The notes below the pieces were generated by a model. The model made no database searches, was not told where the DNA came from, and worked only from the letters and a program-made list of their open reading frames with translations. From positions 5,710,001 to 5,774,000 of the forward strand of contig JAQPZY010001659.1 in assembly GCA_029931535.1 (NCBI GenBank): a stretch of 64,000 nt of DNA. The letters are read 5' to 3'. Source of the DNA: Margaritifera margaritifera (lineage: Eukaryota; Mollusca; Bivalvia; Unionida; Margaritiferidae). Of the stretch, positions 10,901 through 25,900 are shown piece after piece; positions within the stretch are counted from its first letter, which is position 1, and every line of letters starts with the position of its first letter. Position numbers and translations under genes: made by a program.

Positions 10901-13900
10901 ATTTGGTTGAATTCTGCTATGCAGTTTCTTCTAAGAAGCCATTTAAAGTTTTTTAACTTTATTTTTAGTAACAGAGGCCATATTTGCTAGTGGACTGGCA
11001 TCATATGTATAAATTTGAAAGGTCTTCATGACCCGATATTTTCTGTCAAATTTTATCAAATTCTGTTTACCGACTTTGGAAAAGAATTGGTATAAAGGTT
11101 TCTCTATTTTCAGTAGTGGTGACCATATCTGATCACGGACCAGATTCCTTCATATAGACTTAAAAGGCCTTTATGCCAGAAGGTTCTGTGCTACATTTGG
11201 TTGAAAACTGTCTAGCGTCATTTGAGAAGAAGCTGAAAATAGTAATTGCTGATGGACAATGGACAGGTTTTTCTATTTTCTGTAATGGCCACCATATTGT
11301 AGGCAGATAATCATCATTTGTACAAATTTGAAAGGTCTTCATACCTGTTTGCTTTCTGTCAAATATGATCAAATTCTGTTTAGCAGTTTTGGAGAACACA
11401 TTGTTTAAAATTTCAGAATGACAGAAAAACTAAAATAAATGACATCTGCATGATAGCCACAATACACTCACTTTAAATCTGTTTTCTTTCTTCTCTGGCT
11501 TAGCGGGTCTGCACAAGTTATTGCATGAAACCAGTTGTCGCACTATTACACTTACTCTTGATTCTGTGCAGAATTGTTTATGGTAGTAAAGGAAAACAAA
11601 TCGTACAAATCAATGTTTATTCTTCTATGCTACCATTGAAAATTACTGCACAAAATAAAGAATAAGTATGCACTGTGCGGAAACTGGTTCTGTTTGCATA
11701 CCCTCTAGATCTTAATAGCACAAATAGAAATTCCTCCTGGTTACAGGATATTATGAAGTTAAAGCACAGTTGCACAGTGAGTGAGCCCAGAAAACATTCT
11801 CCCACCCCAAACGACCAGTGTCCCCCAAAATTTAAATAAATCCCCATAACCTGATTAGAGGGGGAATGAGGTACTTAAAATATCCCCCCAACAGCTCAAC
11901 CAAGATGTAACACTGTTAAAGCATTACTCATTTTAAGTTCAAAAGTTCAAGCAACTTAAACCACATACACTTTACAGCTCAGATAATGGCATAATCCAGT
12001 CTCTGAGGTAGAGGAGGAAACCATCAACTTTGGATGGGCAATGACCCCTGCATATGCTGGAACTGAGCATTGAATCTGGGACTGAAGAAGTGCAATGTAA
12101 GCATGTGACTGCTGTGCAATCTGTGCCCCAGGTATCAATCTGGACCTGACACTCTCAAAGTCTCTAGTATGAAGGAATTACAAACCTCTTGTGGGTTCCC
12201 CAGATAATTGATGGCCGTATTCAGACTGCCCTGAGCTGCTAGAAGATTGGCGTACTCGCTGAGTTTCTCTGACAGCAGACCTGACCCGAACTCAGGCGTC
12301 CGTCCTCTTGACAGTTCCACAGCTTTCCTCAATACCATTACCTTCTCCACCAAATCCTAACAGATGTCAATTTAAATATCATTATTTATCACTAATATCA
12401 CCGTCAACTAGCAACATACTGAATAAGTAATTATGGTCACTTGTAGAATTTCTTAATCCACACTGATATCATCAAGTGCTCTCCTACTAGTACTTGAAAT
12501 ATCATATTTAAGTGCGATTTTTGAAATACCCATCAAAGTAGAGGCAGAGGCTATTTACTGATCTCCATTTTAATAATGAAACTGCTTGTCAGAAAGAGGT
12601 CCAGAAAGAAACTTTATATCTAAAACAATGATGAATGATGGTTGATAGTTTTTATGGGTTGAAAAACTTGTATACTGTCATCATTCAATAACATGACTTT
12701 ATCTCTAAAGTCATGTTGTTGAATGATGACGGTATACAAGTTTTTCAACCCATAAAAGTATAGAAAATGTACTAATGTAGGGTCTGGTCTACTTGACCAA
12801 TAGGTAAAGCATTGGTCATGCATCTTATAGTGTTGGGGTGAAAGGATACACCCATGCCATATAATGACCCATATCATGATACACAACCTATGATACAATA
12901 CTTATTGATACACATTAAGAATAAAGAGGCAAACAAATAATAATTATTCATGGCCATTCAAGATTAAAGGTAACTTTTATATGGTAAATATCATTTTGAG
13001 CCGACTATCCACCTTAAATATTGATTTGTGTATCAAAACAACAAAATTATTGATGCATTTATTCATTAGTGAATTGTTTCACCTTTACACATGTGTTTAC
13101 TATTTATCTTGCAGACTAGACCAAGAAATCTTCTAATGAAAAGTCAGTCCAACAGAACACTTTTTGTTAAGATTAAATCTTGGTACAGTTTGCTATTTTG
13201 CAACAATAATATATCCACCTGGTCCCACACTTATGGTACAGACATCTACTGAAAGTACCCTATGGTCCAGTGCTCTCAATGTTTATACTATTTGTGCTAC
13301 ACTTTGTTTCCACAGTAACAAAAAAAAAATATACTGAAAGTGGAAAATTCAAAGTATCAAAAGGCTTCTCTATGCAACTTGCTCGACAGGTGTAGCAAGT
13401 CTTGTTGAAAGACCATAAACAGTTGGAGAGTTCTATCCAGAAATGAAAATGCTTATGGACAGACAGACAGGAACACTGAGATAACAATCTTTCTCACCAT
13501 TCCCACCATATTACATGCTTGAGGGATAACATTATAATGTTCTTCCAATCATGCTTGAACAGCCCTTTTATTGGCAGATAGTACATGTAAGTTTTCAGTG
13601 CTTACTCTAACTGTGGTTAACCGACGGCAAATGTTTTAATGTAACTTTCTGGATTGTCTTAACAACTGCTGTTATTTTTTAATTATAGTTCATCATGATG
13701 TGGTCCCATCAATTATCATATACTGTGAAACACTTTAAATTTGTGGTGTTCCAATTTTTGTGGTTTTCGTGGGTGAGCCAGACCACAAATTTAAAATCAC
13801 AACGAAATATCAACCAAGCAGATATTCCCCCCCCCCCCCCGGTCATATGCAGTGGAAAAGCATCGCCTGTTTCTTTCTTTGCTTTAATACCATGGCTATC

Positions 13901-16900
13901 TATAGTACTGAGAATGTGAAATATACATTAGAATAAGTACAGGAATGATGAGGAACACTGAAACTGATTGATTACAATTTAATTCAAATGCAAAAGTTTA
14001 TGAATATGAAAACTCATGTAAGATTGTATTGACTCTACCTGATGTACAGTACAGTAATAAAAGCAGATTTACTCACTCTCTATGTCCTTTTGTTATTTCC
14101 CAAAGTATATACTATTCCCATTTATGAATAAATGTTTGCACAACTTACTGCTAAATAAACAATCAGTAGATCAGTCCCGCTTTCTCAAAGCCCATTTCAA
14201 TCAGGTCTCCCCAAAGTGCTACTTTGTCATGTTTGCAGATAAACCAATTTGCGTGAATTGGCTTAAGGGTAGTTGTTTCAGGTCAACCAAGACCTGATTT
14301 GAATGTACATCTCCACTGCCCTCCAGTTCATTTAACTGATCAATCACCTGTTTTGAATACCACTCATGAAATCCGGATTTGAGTTCCTCCTTGTAAAAGT
14401 TGTTAACAGTTAAATCTAGGGGTTGCAACTTATCCGTGCATGTGGCTGGCACAAACATTGGTATGATCCCATTTTTCTTTAAGTGAGACATCAGCCTTTC
14501 TCTGTGATGCACTTTGCTACTGCCTTTTGATTATACTGATTAAGTGGAAGCAAGTCATGTACAGAGTTCACATTGGGTATCAGAATTCGATCAACAAATT
14601 GAATCATGGCATCCTCGTTGCTCCAGTGAGTTTCTGTACATGTCACGTCCCAGTCACTTGGGATTTTACTTTAAGTTTTCCACCCTTTAACCACTGTGTC
14701 AGTGACATTTTGATTTTAACTTTTGTGGTGAAATTTACTTTTGGCAGAACTGTTTATATATGACAAAATATTGTTTAGAAAAAAAGAAGTTTACAGACAT
14801 TGGCTTTGTTCAAGTGCCTATTCCCTAATTTTTGAGAACTTTATGCTTTGATAGCAATCTTTATGAACACCTGAGAACCTAATTACTTAAGATTACAATA
14901 GTGGTATTAAATGTGTTAGCTCAGACATGTGGAAAAAGAAGTCATCATTTTCTTTAGGATCTCTGCATTTATGCCAGATGTTACCAAGGAATAACTTAAT
15001 TATTCAACTTAATTACTGCATTACAGATTAAACTTGTTTGCTCGTACATTCATGGAAAAGAATGTCGGTATACTAGTAAACTTATACAGAGACATGTTCA
15101 TCTTTTTTTTTTTTTTTTTTGTAAATGAAATTAGGTACCCATGAATATGTATTTTTTTTACCCGAAACATGAAATTTGAAACCCACAAAAATAAACTGTT
15201 TTACAGTACTTGTAAATGAAACAAAAAGATAAAGTCATCTATATCCCCTGTCACACCAAAATGATACTAAAGCCAAGGATTTCTCAGTAGCAAAAGGTAC
15301 ATCAAGATTACTTGTGTGACATGTTTACCAACTGTCATAGGAATACACTGAATGGTTTGGAAGTTTTGTTCCAGAAACAAAAGTGTGAATGATAGATAGA
15401 TGGACTGATGAATGGATAGACCAATGGACAAAAACTGTAAAAAAAATAATACTGAAACTGAAGAATTTCTAATAGCAAAAGGCACTTCTAGACCACTAGT
15501 CTAATATGTGTATAATGTTTCACTCCAAAATCTTGAATGATTTTTTTAGTTCTGGTCTGAAAATGCAAGAGTGAATAAAAAATGAAAAACAAATGGATGA
15601 AAATGTTAAAAATATTATAAGTGAAGAATTGTGAATAGCAAAAGTCACATCTACTCCGCTACTCTAATAAACCTACCAGATTCTGCAGAGATATCATAAA
15701 GGCTTTTGGAATTGTGCCCAGGAAATGAAACTGAAGATAATCGATGGATGAATGGAAAGACAAATGGACAAAAAGATTTAAAATATTGAATCTGAACAAT
15801 TGTGAATAACAAAAGGCACATGTAGACCACAAGTCTAATATGTGTACCAAGTTTCACAGAGATATCTTGAACGGTTTGAGAGTTATGCTCTGGAAACAAA
15901 AAATGAATGTTTACAGACAGACAGATGGATTATGGACAGACAGACAAAGAGATAGAAATAGTGATAGCTATATCCCCTATTACATATCAGAGGGATAGCT
16001 AAAAAGGAATATATCTGCTATATGACAATGCTATGTTTAGAATGGATAGTAATGTTAACTTTTTAATTGGTAACCTTTCCCTTCCCCTTGAAAATAAAGT
16101 AAAATTGACTGCCACCAATTTTTTTCTGGTGGGACTTTAACTGCTACATTCCATTAACCCTTCAGAGTAATAAACTCATTCTTGCAGATAACTGCTGACT
16201 TTTGCACTAAACCAATGCCAGCTACAAGCAACTACAAGTATACTGCAGTATATACTCTACCTGCAAAGCAAGTGGGGAGTTGGTGTGATCTGTAGTCGAT
16301 AACCAATTCTGGACAAGTTTTTCTAGGTTCCCAGAGCAAATATAACACAGACTAGCATATGCTGAGAGATCCCCATCCCTTTCTGTCTCCAGCCGAGCTG
16401 CCAGGGTATCTAAGAAAAGATATTATTATTATTATTATTATTACCACTATCAATAGTACTAGTGGAAGCAAAATTTGTAAGACACGTAAAATGAATTTTT
16501 TTCCCCACATGGTCTTCCAGTCCATAATATCGTTTTTAAATAAATGCCTTGTAAAAGATTCCAATAGCAGACTCCCTACAAAAATAGTAAATTTCCATAT
16601 TTCCAGATCTGCCAACCCTAACAAGATCTTCTCAGCAAGGCTTCAACATTTTTTCCAGTTAGATGAAGTTTCAGTAAGGTGAAACAAAATATCATGTATG
16701 CTGTTGTTGACTTAGAAAACATGCATTGAAAAAGTTCATAAGTGTTATCTAATGCAGTGAAGACAATATTATGTTCAACTAAAAAAGTTCATAAAGTACA
16801 CTTAGACAATAATGACTGCCAGTTTGGTTTCAGAAACTGCAGATCCAAACCCCATGGATGTCCATGGCTCTTTGCTGGATCTCACAAAACTGATGTAACC

Positions 16901-19900
16901 TTTGTTCTTTTTTAATTTCATGTGGCAGTGAGAATCATCTCTCTTACCATAAGCAATACTCAAATCAACACAACATGATGTCCAATAAATATAATTGTTG
17001 CCTTTCCTGCTTTTTTCCAAGCATGGCCAAGATTCTGAACATTCCTTTTTATCTTTCTGTGTTGACTGTTTTAACTTTTTAAAAAGCTGATTGTCCCTTT
17101 TGCCTTGAACATGTTTTTTGGCTTGTTGGATTACATTTCTGGACAATGCTATAAATCTATAAAAAAAATATATGTGTGTTTCCTATTGCACTGGTTTAAA
17201 ATTAGGGTAGGCAGGAAGTTTTGTTGTTTTTTTGTTGTTTTTTTTTTTAAAAAAAACATTGTTTGTAAATCAAATAATATTTCAAGTGCTTCAAAGTACT
17301 GGGCAAAACCGGCTGAATTAGATGCACAAATCAATTTCGGCAATGTGATTAAAAATTTTAAAAAAAAAAAAACCATGAGGGAAAAAAGTGCTAGAGTTGG
17401 CAATGAGAAATTGGGTCAGTCAGCCGACCAGAAACACACACACACACATTTTTTTTTGCCTAATGTAAAAGCAAAACCTTTATAATGCAGGTCTTTTGAA
17501 CGAAAAACATGGGCAGATTAAAGTGTCTTAGGTATATACTCCTGTAAAGTTAGTCTGGTTCCTTTACCAACTTCACTGAACTAATATGAAAGCTTGGATC
17601 TAGACCAAACCTGGACAAGCTGATATCTGGATTTGACTGCAATGACTGAATTTTCATATATTTTGCAATCATTCTATAAGTCCATAATTTACAGATCATT
17701 TCAGTAAGACTTATGGTCTGATCTTAAGGATTGGGGCAGGTCTGTATTTCATCCAGACTGTGATTGGTAAAGTATGCACCACTTTGAAACTTTTGAACTT
17801 AATACCGATTCTAAATAACAATTTCAGAAAGGCATTCTGAAAAGTTGTTGAAAATGTTTGGTATATACCATTTACAAAATGATTTTAAATGGAAAAGCAT
17901 GAAACGGCAAGATTAGTCTGATCTTAAAATTGTAAACTTGTCAGAGTAAAGTGACCAAACTTAACAGTTTCTGACTTGCAAGTCAAAACCCATTCTTGTT
18001 TGTGATGCATCCATTGCTCATAGCTCAAGCTTATAGCTTTGGATTTTCCTATTAGATTTTAGAGTTGGTCAAGAAACCAGACTAACCATACAGGAGTACC
18101 TCAGACACTTAAATCTGCCCATGTTTTTCATGCAAAATGCCTGCATGATATGGGTGGCAGAAAAAAAGTATGTACATGCCTGTAGGGATGTCATTGTTAA
18201 TTATGATACCAATGCATTGTTATATTTTATGTCCTGATCACACACTAATACATATTTGTGAGTTCATAATACAAAAAACCAGTTTCTACATTTCAAATAG
18301 CTTGTGCTTGTCTGAAGGTAAAAAGAAAACTGTATAACATGAAACAAAATTATATGAAGAAACAGAGAATTAGAATGGTAACTTTCCTTGTTCACTCTAA
18401 TGAATGCCATTGTTTCTTTTAATTTTCTGTGAAATAAACGGATGTGATATAGGGACAACTTGATTCACATACTTACATATGAGCCAGCCTATGCTACTAT
18501 AACCATGATTGGCAAACCATTCATTATGAAATATTCAGAATGTGGGTTACACTGATGGAAGCCAATTTTCTGAACAATTGATATATCTGTATTTCATGAC
18601 TTTTTTCAAATGATGATACTGAGTTGTCCCTCTCACTGCAATTTGCTCTGTAAGAACTTAAACAGAGAAATTTGTGTTTGAAAACCAAAGTTTGGAGAAG
18701 ATAGGCATTCAGGGGCCATAATTCCTCTAAATGATGATGTGGAATGCTGGAATCCAATTTCTTCAAGGTATTGTAAGTATAAAGAAGCATGATAAATTTG
18801 GCTGAAATCCAATATTGCTTTGTAAAGTTATAATGTGGAAACCAAAGTGATGGAATGGGCAATCAGGGGCCATAACTCTTCTAAATGATAATGTGGAACT
18901 CTGGACATTAAACTCATTCAAGATCTCATGAATATAAAGCTGCATGCCAAATTTGGTTGAAATCCAACAATAATTGTTAATGGAATGATGCAAAACTAAA
19001 CTCAGAAGGATGGACAATCAGGGGCCATAACTCTTCTAAATGATAATCTGTCATCTGTCATGCTGAAATTAAAGTCAATCAAGGTCTCATCAATATACAG
19101 CTGCATGCCACATTTGAATGAAATCCAACATTCCTTGGTAAAGTTATGTTGCAAAAACAAAAGTCAAGAGGACAGGCAATCAGGAAATTAATGAACGAGT
19201 TTGTGTGTGTGTCAGTCTTTCCTGCAACCCTTTGTGAAAAAGTAGGGATAAAGTAGGACTACTACAAAATAAAGAAAAATGGGGATATTTTACAAGAAAA
19301 AATAGTATGAAATTTATGTACTTACTGAAAAAATAAAACCTTTATTTGACTTACCTTCATGAACTTGAACAAAAGCATGTTCTTATGTATCACAGACCAT
19401 ATCTGAATTTGCTTTGCTATGACCATTCATGCAGTGTGTAATTGATTTTAAATATAAAATTGGAAAAAAAATAGGGATAGTAGGGCCATTCTGGAATAGG
19501 TACAGAAAAATAGGATATATTATAAAAAAGTAGGAAAAAGCAAAAAAATAGGAAAAACTCGGGCCGCTGGAAAGCCTGGTGTAAGAATTGATCAATGTAT
19601 GTAAACAATTTAAAGGCACATGAACACAATCCTGGCTATAAAGTACTGAGCAAAAGCAAGTTAATAGCAATAGCAAATTCAAGCACTTGCCAAATTCCTA
19701 GGAAGACAAACCCCTCCAACCAAAGGTTAAAAAAAATAACTCTGTAAAATCCTTAAAATACAAGGTAAATTTTGTTCTGTATAAAGTGCAATCTTTAAAA
19801 AATCCAAGACCTTCTCATTTGAAACATCATCACTGGTTGCAATTCACACCAGGTTACGTCCATAACTTGCCTCTTACAACAGTAATGCTGCAGAAACCAA

Positions 19901-22900
19901 AGTCAGGAGGATTGACATTCAGAGGCCATAATTCCTGTAAATGTGGTTGTGGAACACTGAAAATCAATACCAAATTTGGTTGAAATCTAAAAATCCTTAG
20001 GAAAGTTATGCTGTGGACCAAAGTCAGGAGAATAGGAAATAAGGGGCCATAACTCCTGTAAATAATGCCACAGAATGCTGGAAATGAAAATCATTCAAAG
20101 TTTCATCAATATAAAGCTGCATGCCAAATCTGGCTGAACTCCAATAAAACTTTGGTAAAGTTAAGCTGCAGAAACTAAGTTCATAAGGACAGGCAATCAA
20201 GGCCCATCACAACTGTTAATGATGTCGTGGAACACTGGAAATGGAACTCTTTTAAGGTCTAATCAATAAAAAGCTGCATGTCAAAACTGGTTGAAATCCT
20301 TCAATCCTTGGTAGACTTAAGCTGCAGAAACCTAAGTTAATAGGACCAGCAATCAGGGTTCATAACTCCTCTAAATGATGACACAGAATTCTGAAGAAAA
20401 AAAAATTATTTCAAAGCCTCGTCAATATAAAACTGTGCCTAAATTTGGTTCAAATGCAATAATTCCCAGTAAGGTTATCTTGCAGAAACCAAACTGTTGA
20501 TGGATAGATGTACAGAAGGATAACATGTTAACAGGGCTCCACAGACTTCGTCAAAGGAGGCCTTAATTATACAAAAAGAAAAATGACATATTTTACTGAC
20601 CACAGAGAGAGGCAAACTCCTCAGCAGAAGCGTATGTGAGCACCACAGTCAAAGTTTCCTTCCAGTTTTCCAGCTCACATGTACACACAATATGAGACCA
20701 GTCATGGGTTACAATGGCTGATATCAGCTGTAAAGAGATACGGTAGTTTTGAGAAAAAGTCTTAATTACTATTAAAATTGTCTGTTTTTCAGCAGCTATT
20801 AGGAAAATGTTCAAAATATATACAGGGTTTGACATTAACAACTGCCAGATTGCCTGAATGAAGTGAAACTAAGGTCAGGGGAAATGAAAGCTAAAAGAGT
20901 TGGTCCAACATGACAAATGGTGTTTGGGTGCTACCAAAGGAAAATAACAAGAAATATCTGTAGAAATTTGAGCTCAAATGATTTAATGCAGTACATTTTT
21001 ATTCTATGACATTTTGCCTTGTACTCTTCATAGTATTTACAAGGCTTTTCTGTAGTAGTGCACCTTTTATTTGAAATGAAGACCACACTGCTTAATTCGG
21101 CTATGTTGGTCTGTTCCAATCCAACATACACTTGTACATCAGAAGAGCAAAATAATAAGCAAAAATATTTACAAGATTACATTATTTAAAGTAGATATTT
21201 CACTTAACATCTATTGCCCAAACTAGCAGATTTTGCCATACATGTGTAAAAGTAGCTTAATTATTCTGTCACTTAAACCTCAAGTAACCTTATTTTACAA
21301 CATTCAGCAAGGCCATTGTACAAATCTTAACATGTGTCAAACACATTAGTGAAATATCAAAATCGGATGTAGTTTTTACATGGGTTTTTATCCTCAAAAG
21401 AAAAGATGGAGAGTAGGGAAAAAAAAGGGAAAGATATTTTACATACTGAGAATATGAAAGGGACAAACATAGAACAGAGTTTCTGCCAAAATGGAAAGAG
21501 GTACAGATGGCTTGATTTTGATCAGGAATGTAGACTGTTTCTGTTCAGAATTTATGATTAAATTCTTTAATTTTATTTTATTATATATTTAAGTTGATTT
21601 CTGTCATACAATCATCTTGTTTGTGTTATTCTGACAATCTCTTCTAATTATATATGATTCTGTATTGATGTTCACGCCAATTTAGAAACAATATATAATT
21701 TTACCTGATTGATCTGTAAACTTGCTGTATTTTAGTTTTGCTAAGTTTATATTTAAATAAATGTGATTATTATTAACTCAGTCATGTATCAGAAAGTTTG
21801 CTACTATTTCTTTCCCTTTCATTTGACCCAAAATAGGTCTGGACAAGTGATGTAATGGTAAGGGCAAGTAGATTCTATGAGAACTTGGGCAATTTATCTA
21901 ACGAGTACTGTGAATGGCACATTACATGCCCACCCATATTTAATAGTCCTCTATGTCGATAACAGAAATTTGTTTGCACAGAAACCATTTTGTTTTTCAG
22001 TCAGCATGACCTTAACATTTGCCCTTTTGACCCCCAAATCAATAGTCTTCTTTCTTACCCTAAGTGCAAGCCAACAAAATTTGGGTCAGGACTGTAATGT
22101 AGAACTAAAGATATCGTGTGGAAACCATTTTTCTTCTTTCAGTCAGCGACCTTGACCTTTAAGCTTTTGACCCCAAAATCAATAGCCTTCTTTCTTACCC
22201 CAAGTGCAAGTCATTCACAGAGTTTGGTTGAGATACATTATGCATAACCAATGTTATTGTGTGGAAACCATTATTTATTCTTTCAGTTAAAGTGACCTTG
22301 TCCTTTGACCTTTTCATTCCCAAATCAATTGGGTTCTTCCTTGCACCAAGTGCAAGCCATCCACAAAGTTTGATAACTACAGATGATGAAGAACTGAAGT
22401 TACTGTGCAGAAACCATTTTTCTTCTTTCTGTTTGAGTTAACATGACCTTTTTGACCTTTTGAGCCCCCAAAATTGATGAGGTTCTTCCTTACCCCAAGT
22501 GCAGAAACCATTTTTCTTCTTTCAATCACAGTGACCATGACCTTTTATCCTCAAATATATAGGGTTTTTCCTTACCCAAGTGCAAGCTATCCACAAAAAA
22601 TGGTAACTGAAGATGGTGGAGAACTCAAGTCATTGCACAGAAACCATTTTCCTTCTTTCACTCAGTTACCTTGACCTTTCAGCTTTAAAGCCTGAAATTG
22701 ATAGGGCTCTTCCTTACTTCAAGTACAAGCCATCCACAATGTTTGGTAACTGTAGATGGTGGACAACTAAAGTTATTGTGAGGAAACCAAATTGGTAATA
22801 GACAGATGAATGAATGGACAGACATCACAATATACAATGCTCTGCCTTATGGTAGGCATATGCAAAGTTAACAATGAGCACTGATAAAGTTCAAGAGATT

Positions 22901-25900
22901 GCTTAAGCTCCAGTGTTGTGAAACTCAAAATAATAAACTAAGCTGCAGCCTGATTACTTTAAATTTATTGTATTGCATACAAATCAAGTCTACAAACATG
23001 CAAATTTACCTAAATTTGTTCTACTGCATACACATCAAGTCTACGAACATGCAAATTTACCTAAAGTTTTCCAAAAGAAGAGAGGTGGAATATAATTCTT
23101 CAATCATGCCTGCTCTGTCATAATATTTCTTTTAAAGTGAAACATAAATGTTAAATTACGACTTTTAAGAAGTCAAATATCTTTTTCTTACTTCTATACC
23201 AATAAAAATCAATTTTAACGAAAAGCTAGATTAATTACTTTATAAATTTTGAAAGTTTTAAATATGAATATCAAAGGAGATTAAGAACTCCAGAAAACAC
23301 AAACCCTTCCTAAGCTGCTGTGGTTTTTCATGAAGTAACGCTTTTGAGTCCTGCTTAGTAATTCTGGCCCTCCAGCAATTGCCAATAGAATCGCTTCTGC
23401 CATTTTGTTCTCACTCAGACACATGTCTACTGCAGCCTCAAAGTTTCCTGTCAGCAATGCCTGACCCATCAGACCCTCAGCATCTGCAACATGAAGCATG
23501 ACGGGACAATAAAATAAATTGATATTTCATCAATGTATTAACTACTTCATAAATAGGTGTGTGCACTATATTCGACTCTTTCATAAATCCTGACTTTAAC
23601 ATCCAATTTGTATCGAATTGATAGAATATACAAAATAATGGTCATAATAAATGAATTTTTGCTAGCTATCCTTAAAACACAAATACAGGAAATCTAGACC
23701 TTACAATCAGCTCTTCCTGTGTACAGTGACCTAAATCAGTTTAAAAGGTAATTTACAGTGTTGAAACTTAAAAATCCCTGTCAACTTTGCCTCAATTTAG
23801 AAGTGTTTTTGTAAGAGAAACTGCACAAAACCTCTCTTAGAAATATCACGATAACATTATGTGACAGCAATCCACATAACAGCTAGATACTGTCAAACTT
23901 TTTCTTGTATATTAATATAATTGGTAATTATCCAATATCTATGGTCCTAGTCTGAACTCTTATTTAACCATTCAAAGATGAAATCGTTGCAAATTATTGC
24001 TGTAAATCATTTTGTAAAGGCACGTACAAATAGGAAAATAAAACAAAGGAAATGCGAGGACCTACCATCATCTGAAGGGATGACAAGTGGAGATTTCGTT
24101 TTCTGTGGTTTGGTTTGAGAACCTAGATCATCAAATGCTGAGGACCCATCAGAAAAAGATATCTCATCCTGACTTGCTGGAGTCTGACATGTACAAAAAA
24201 ACATTAATTAAATTATGTGGCTAAAATAAAAGATGAAGTCTGAAAAAACATCACCGGAATGCTCTTATATTCTGCCAGATTATCTTTAACCAATTTAAAG
24301 CCATTGACATTGGTGCTCTTATCTCCTCTTTGATTACATTTAACCAATATCAAGCTGTCTACATAAAAAATGTAACTATTTAAATGTTTAATCTGCCAAA
24401 AATGACAACAATTATAAGAACAAAAGTATGAAGAATGTTACCCCAGTTGTTTGGTATTTCATCCTGAAATAGCACCAGAGAGAAAACAGGAACTAAAAGT
24501 GATTAATGTTACTAAAATTTCAAGTTATTCCCATGCTAATCCCTGCAAAGTAGGGTCCGACAAATCCTGTGCCCAGAGCTCTGTGACTACCATAATGCTT
24601 GGTCTGGGCTACCACCTACTTAAGTCTTGTAGCCTAGTGAAACACTATATGAAGTCTTGTAGCCCAGTGGAACACTACATAATATCATGAACTGTTTTAT
24701 ATTTCTTCAAAACATACCAACATAAATATTTTATAAGGATAATAGTTGTGAATGACACACAAGGTAAAATATTCTTGAATCTAACTGTTTATATTGAAGT
24801 GCCTTCTTTTGGCTACTGAATTTCAGCTGGGCTAACTGGTTCTTTTCCCATTAACCCTCTGGCTACCATGCAATTTTGAAATTTGTCAGATCCAGCTCAG
24901 TAATAGTATTATGGTTACACAAAGGAACATTAGCCTTTGTCTACTAATGATATATCTGTTGAAGCACAATGTTGCAAGCTTTTACAAGAACTGTCAGAAG
25001 ACGACATAGCTCACCTGAACACCAATGTCAACATTTGATGAAGATCAAATTAATATAATTTCTAAGGAAATCATAGCTTGCTAGACAATTACTTTTGAAC
25101 TTTTTTCATAATAATGGTTAACATCATAAAACCCTGCTGACAGCATAGTTTGCCTTTTGGGGCATAATTAACTAGGAATTTTGTATTGGAATGTCAGTAA
25201 TTTCAGCCCATCAGTAGAACCATGTTACTGGGATAATATCAGCACAGCACTCTTTAATTGCGGGTTTACATGATTAATACTCACCATGATCAAAAAAGAG
25301 ACAAATACATGTACCAGTACGATCAACAGTACACAACACACTGATCACCAGTAACTTTGAGAAAGTCAATGAAGCATGAACTATAGGTCACAGTGACCAA
25401 CTTTTGGGATGAGTGTCATGCATTCCACAAAGTATCCACACAAAGGTACATAACCATACCAGAGAGATTGCTTAAGAGACTGACCTAAAAGTGTAACTCA
25501 GTCATGGAGCCTTGAAATGTAGGTCATGGTGACCTACTTTTGATGTGATAATTTAGTACTTAATATAATGGATCCATAGACAATGCCATATGACAGTACA
25601 AGTTGTATGACACACGGACCATATACCCAAAGGTAAAAGAAGTCACTGAAGTGCAAAATTAAGGTCATGGTGATTACTTATGCATGACAGTTTAGTTCTC
25701 TCCAAGTTGGATCCACACACTAAACTACAAGACCCTGTAGTGAGAGTGCCTGAAAAATTCAGCTAAAGTAATGCAAAACTAAACAAAGGTATGACGAAGA
25801 GAAGGTCATATACATGGTCAAACAGATCGGTAAACAGATGAGGTTAACACTATATGTCCTTTTCACATTTGATGCAGATGAAACAAAAATTGTCTGTGAT

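Noticed and set aside
11956..12138. Possible SEC31 exon just downstream of the exon at 12186
   Set aside because: Open frame, but no acceptor/donor pair fits the phase, and the exon at 9644-10010 joins directly with conserved helix residues.
18524..19017. Two overlapping minus-strand frames of 112 and 84 codons
   Set aside because: Both are translations of the family A tandem repeats.
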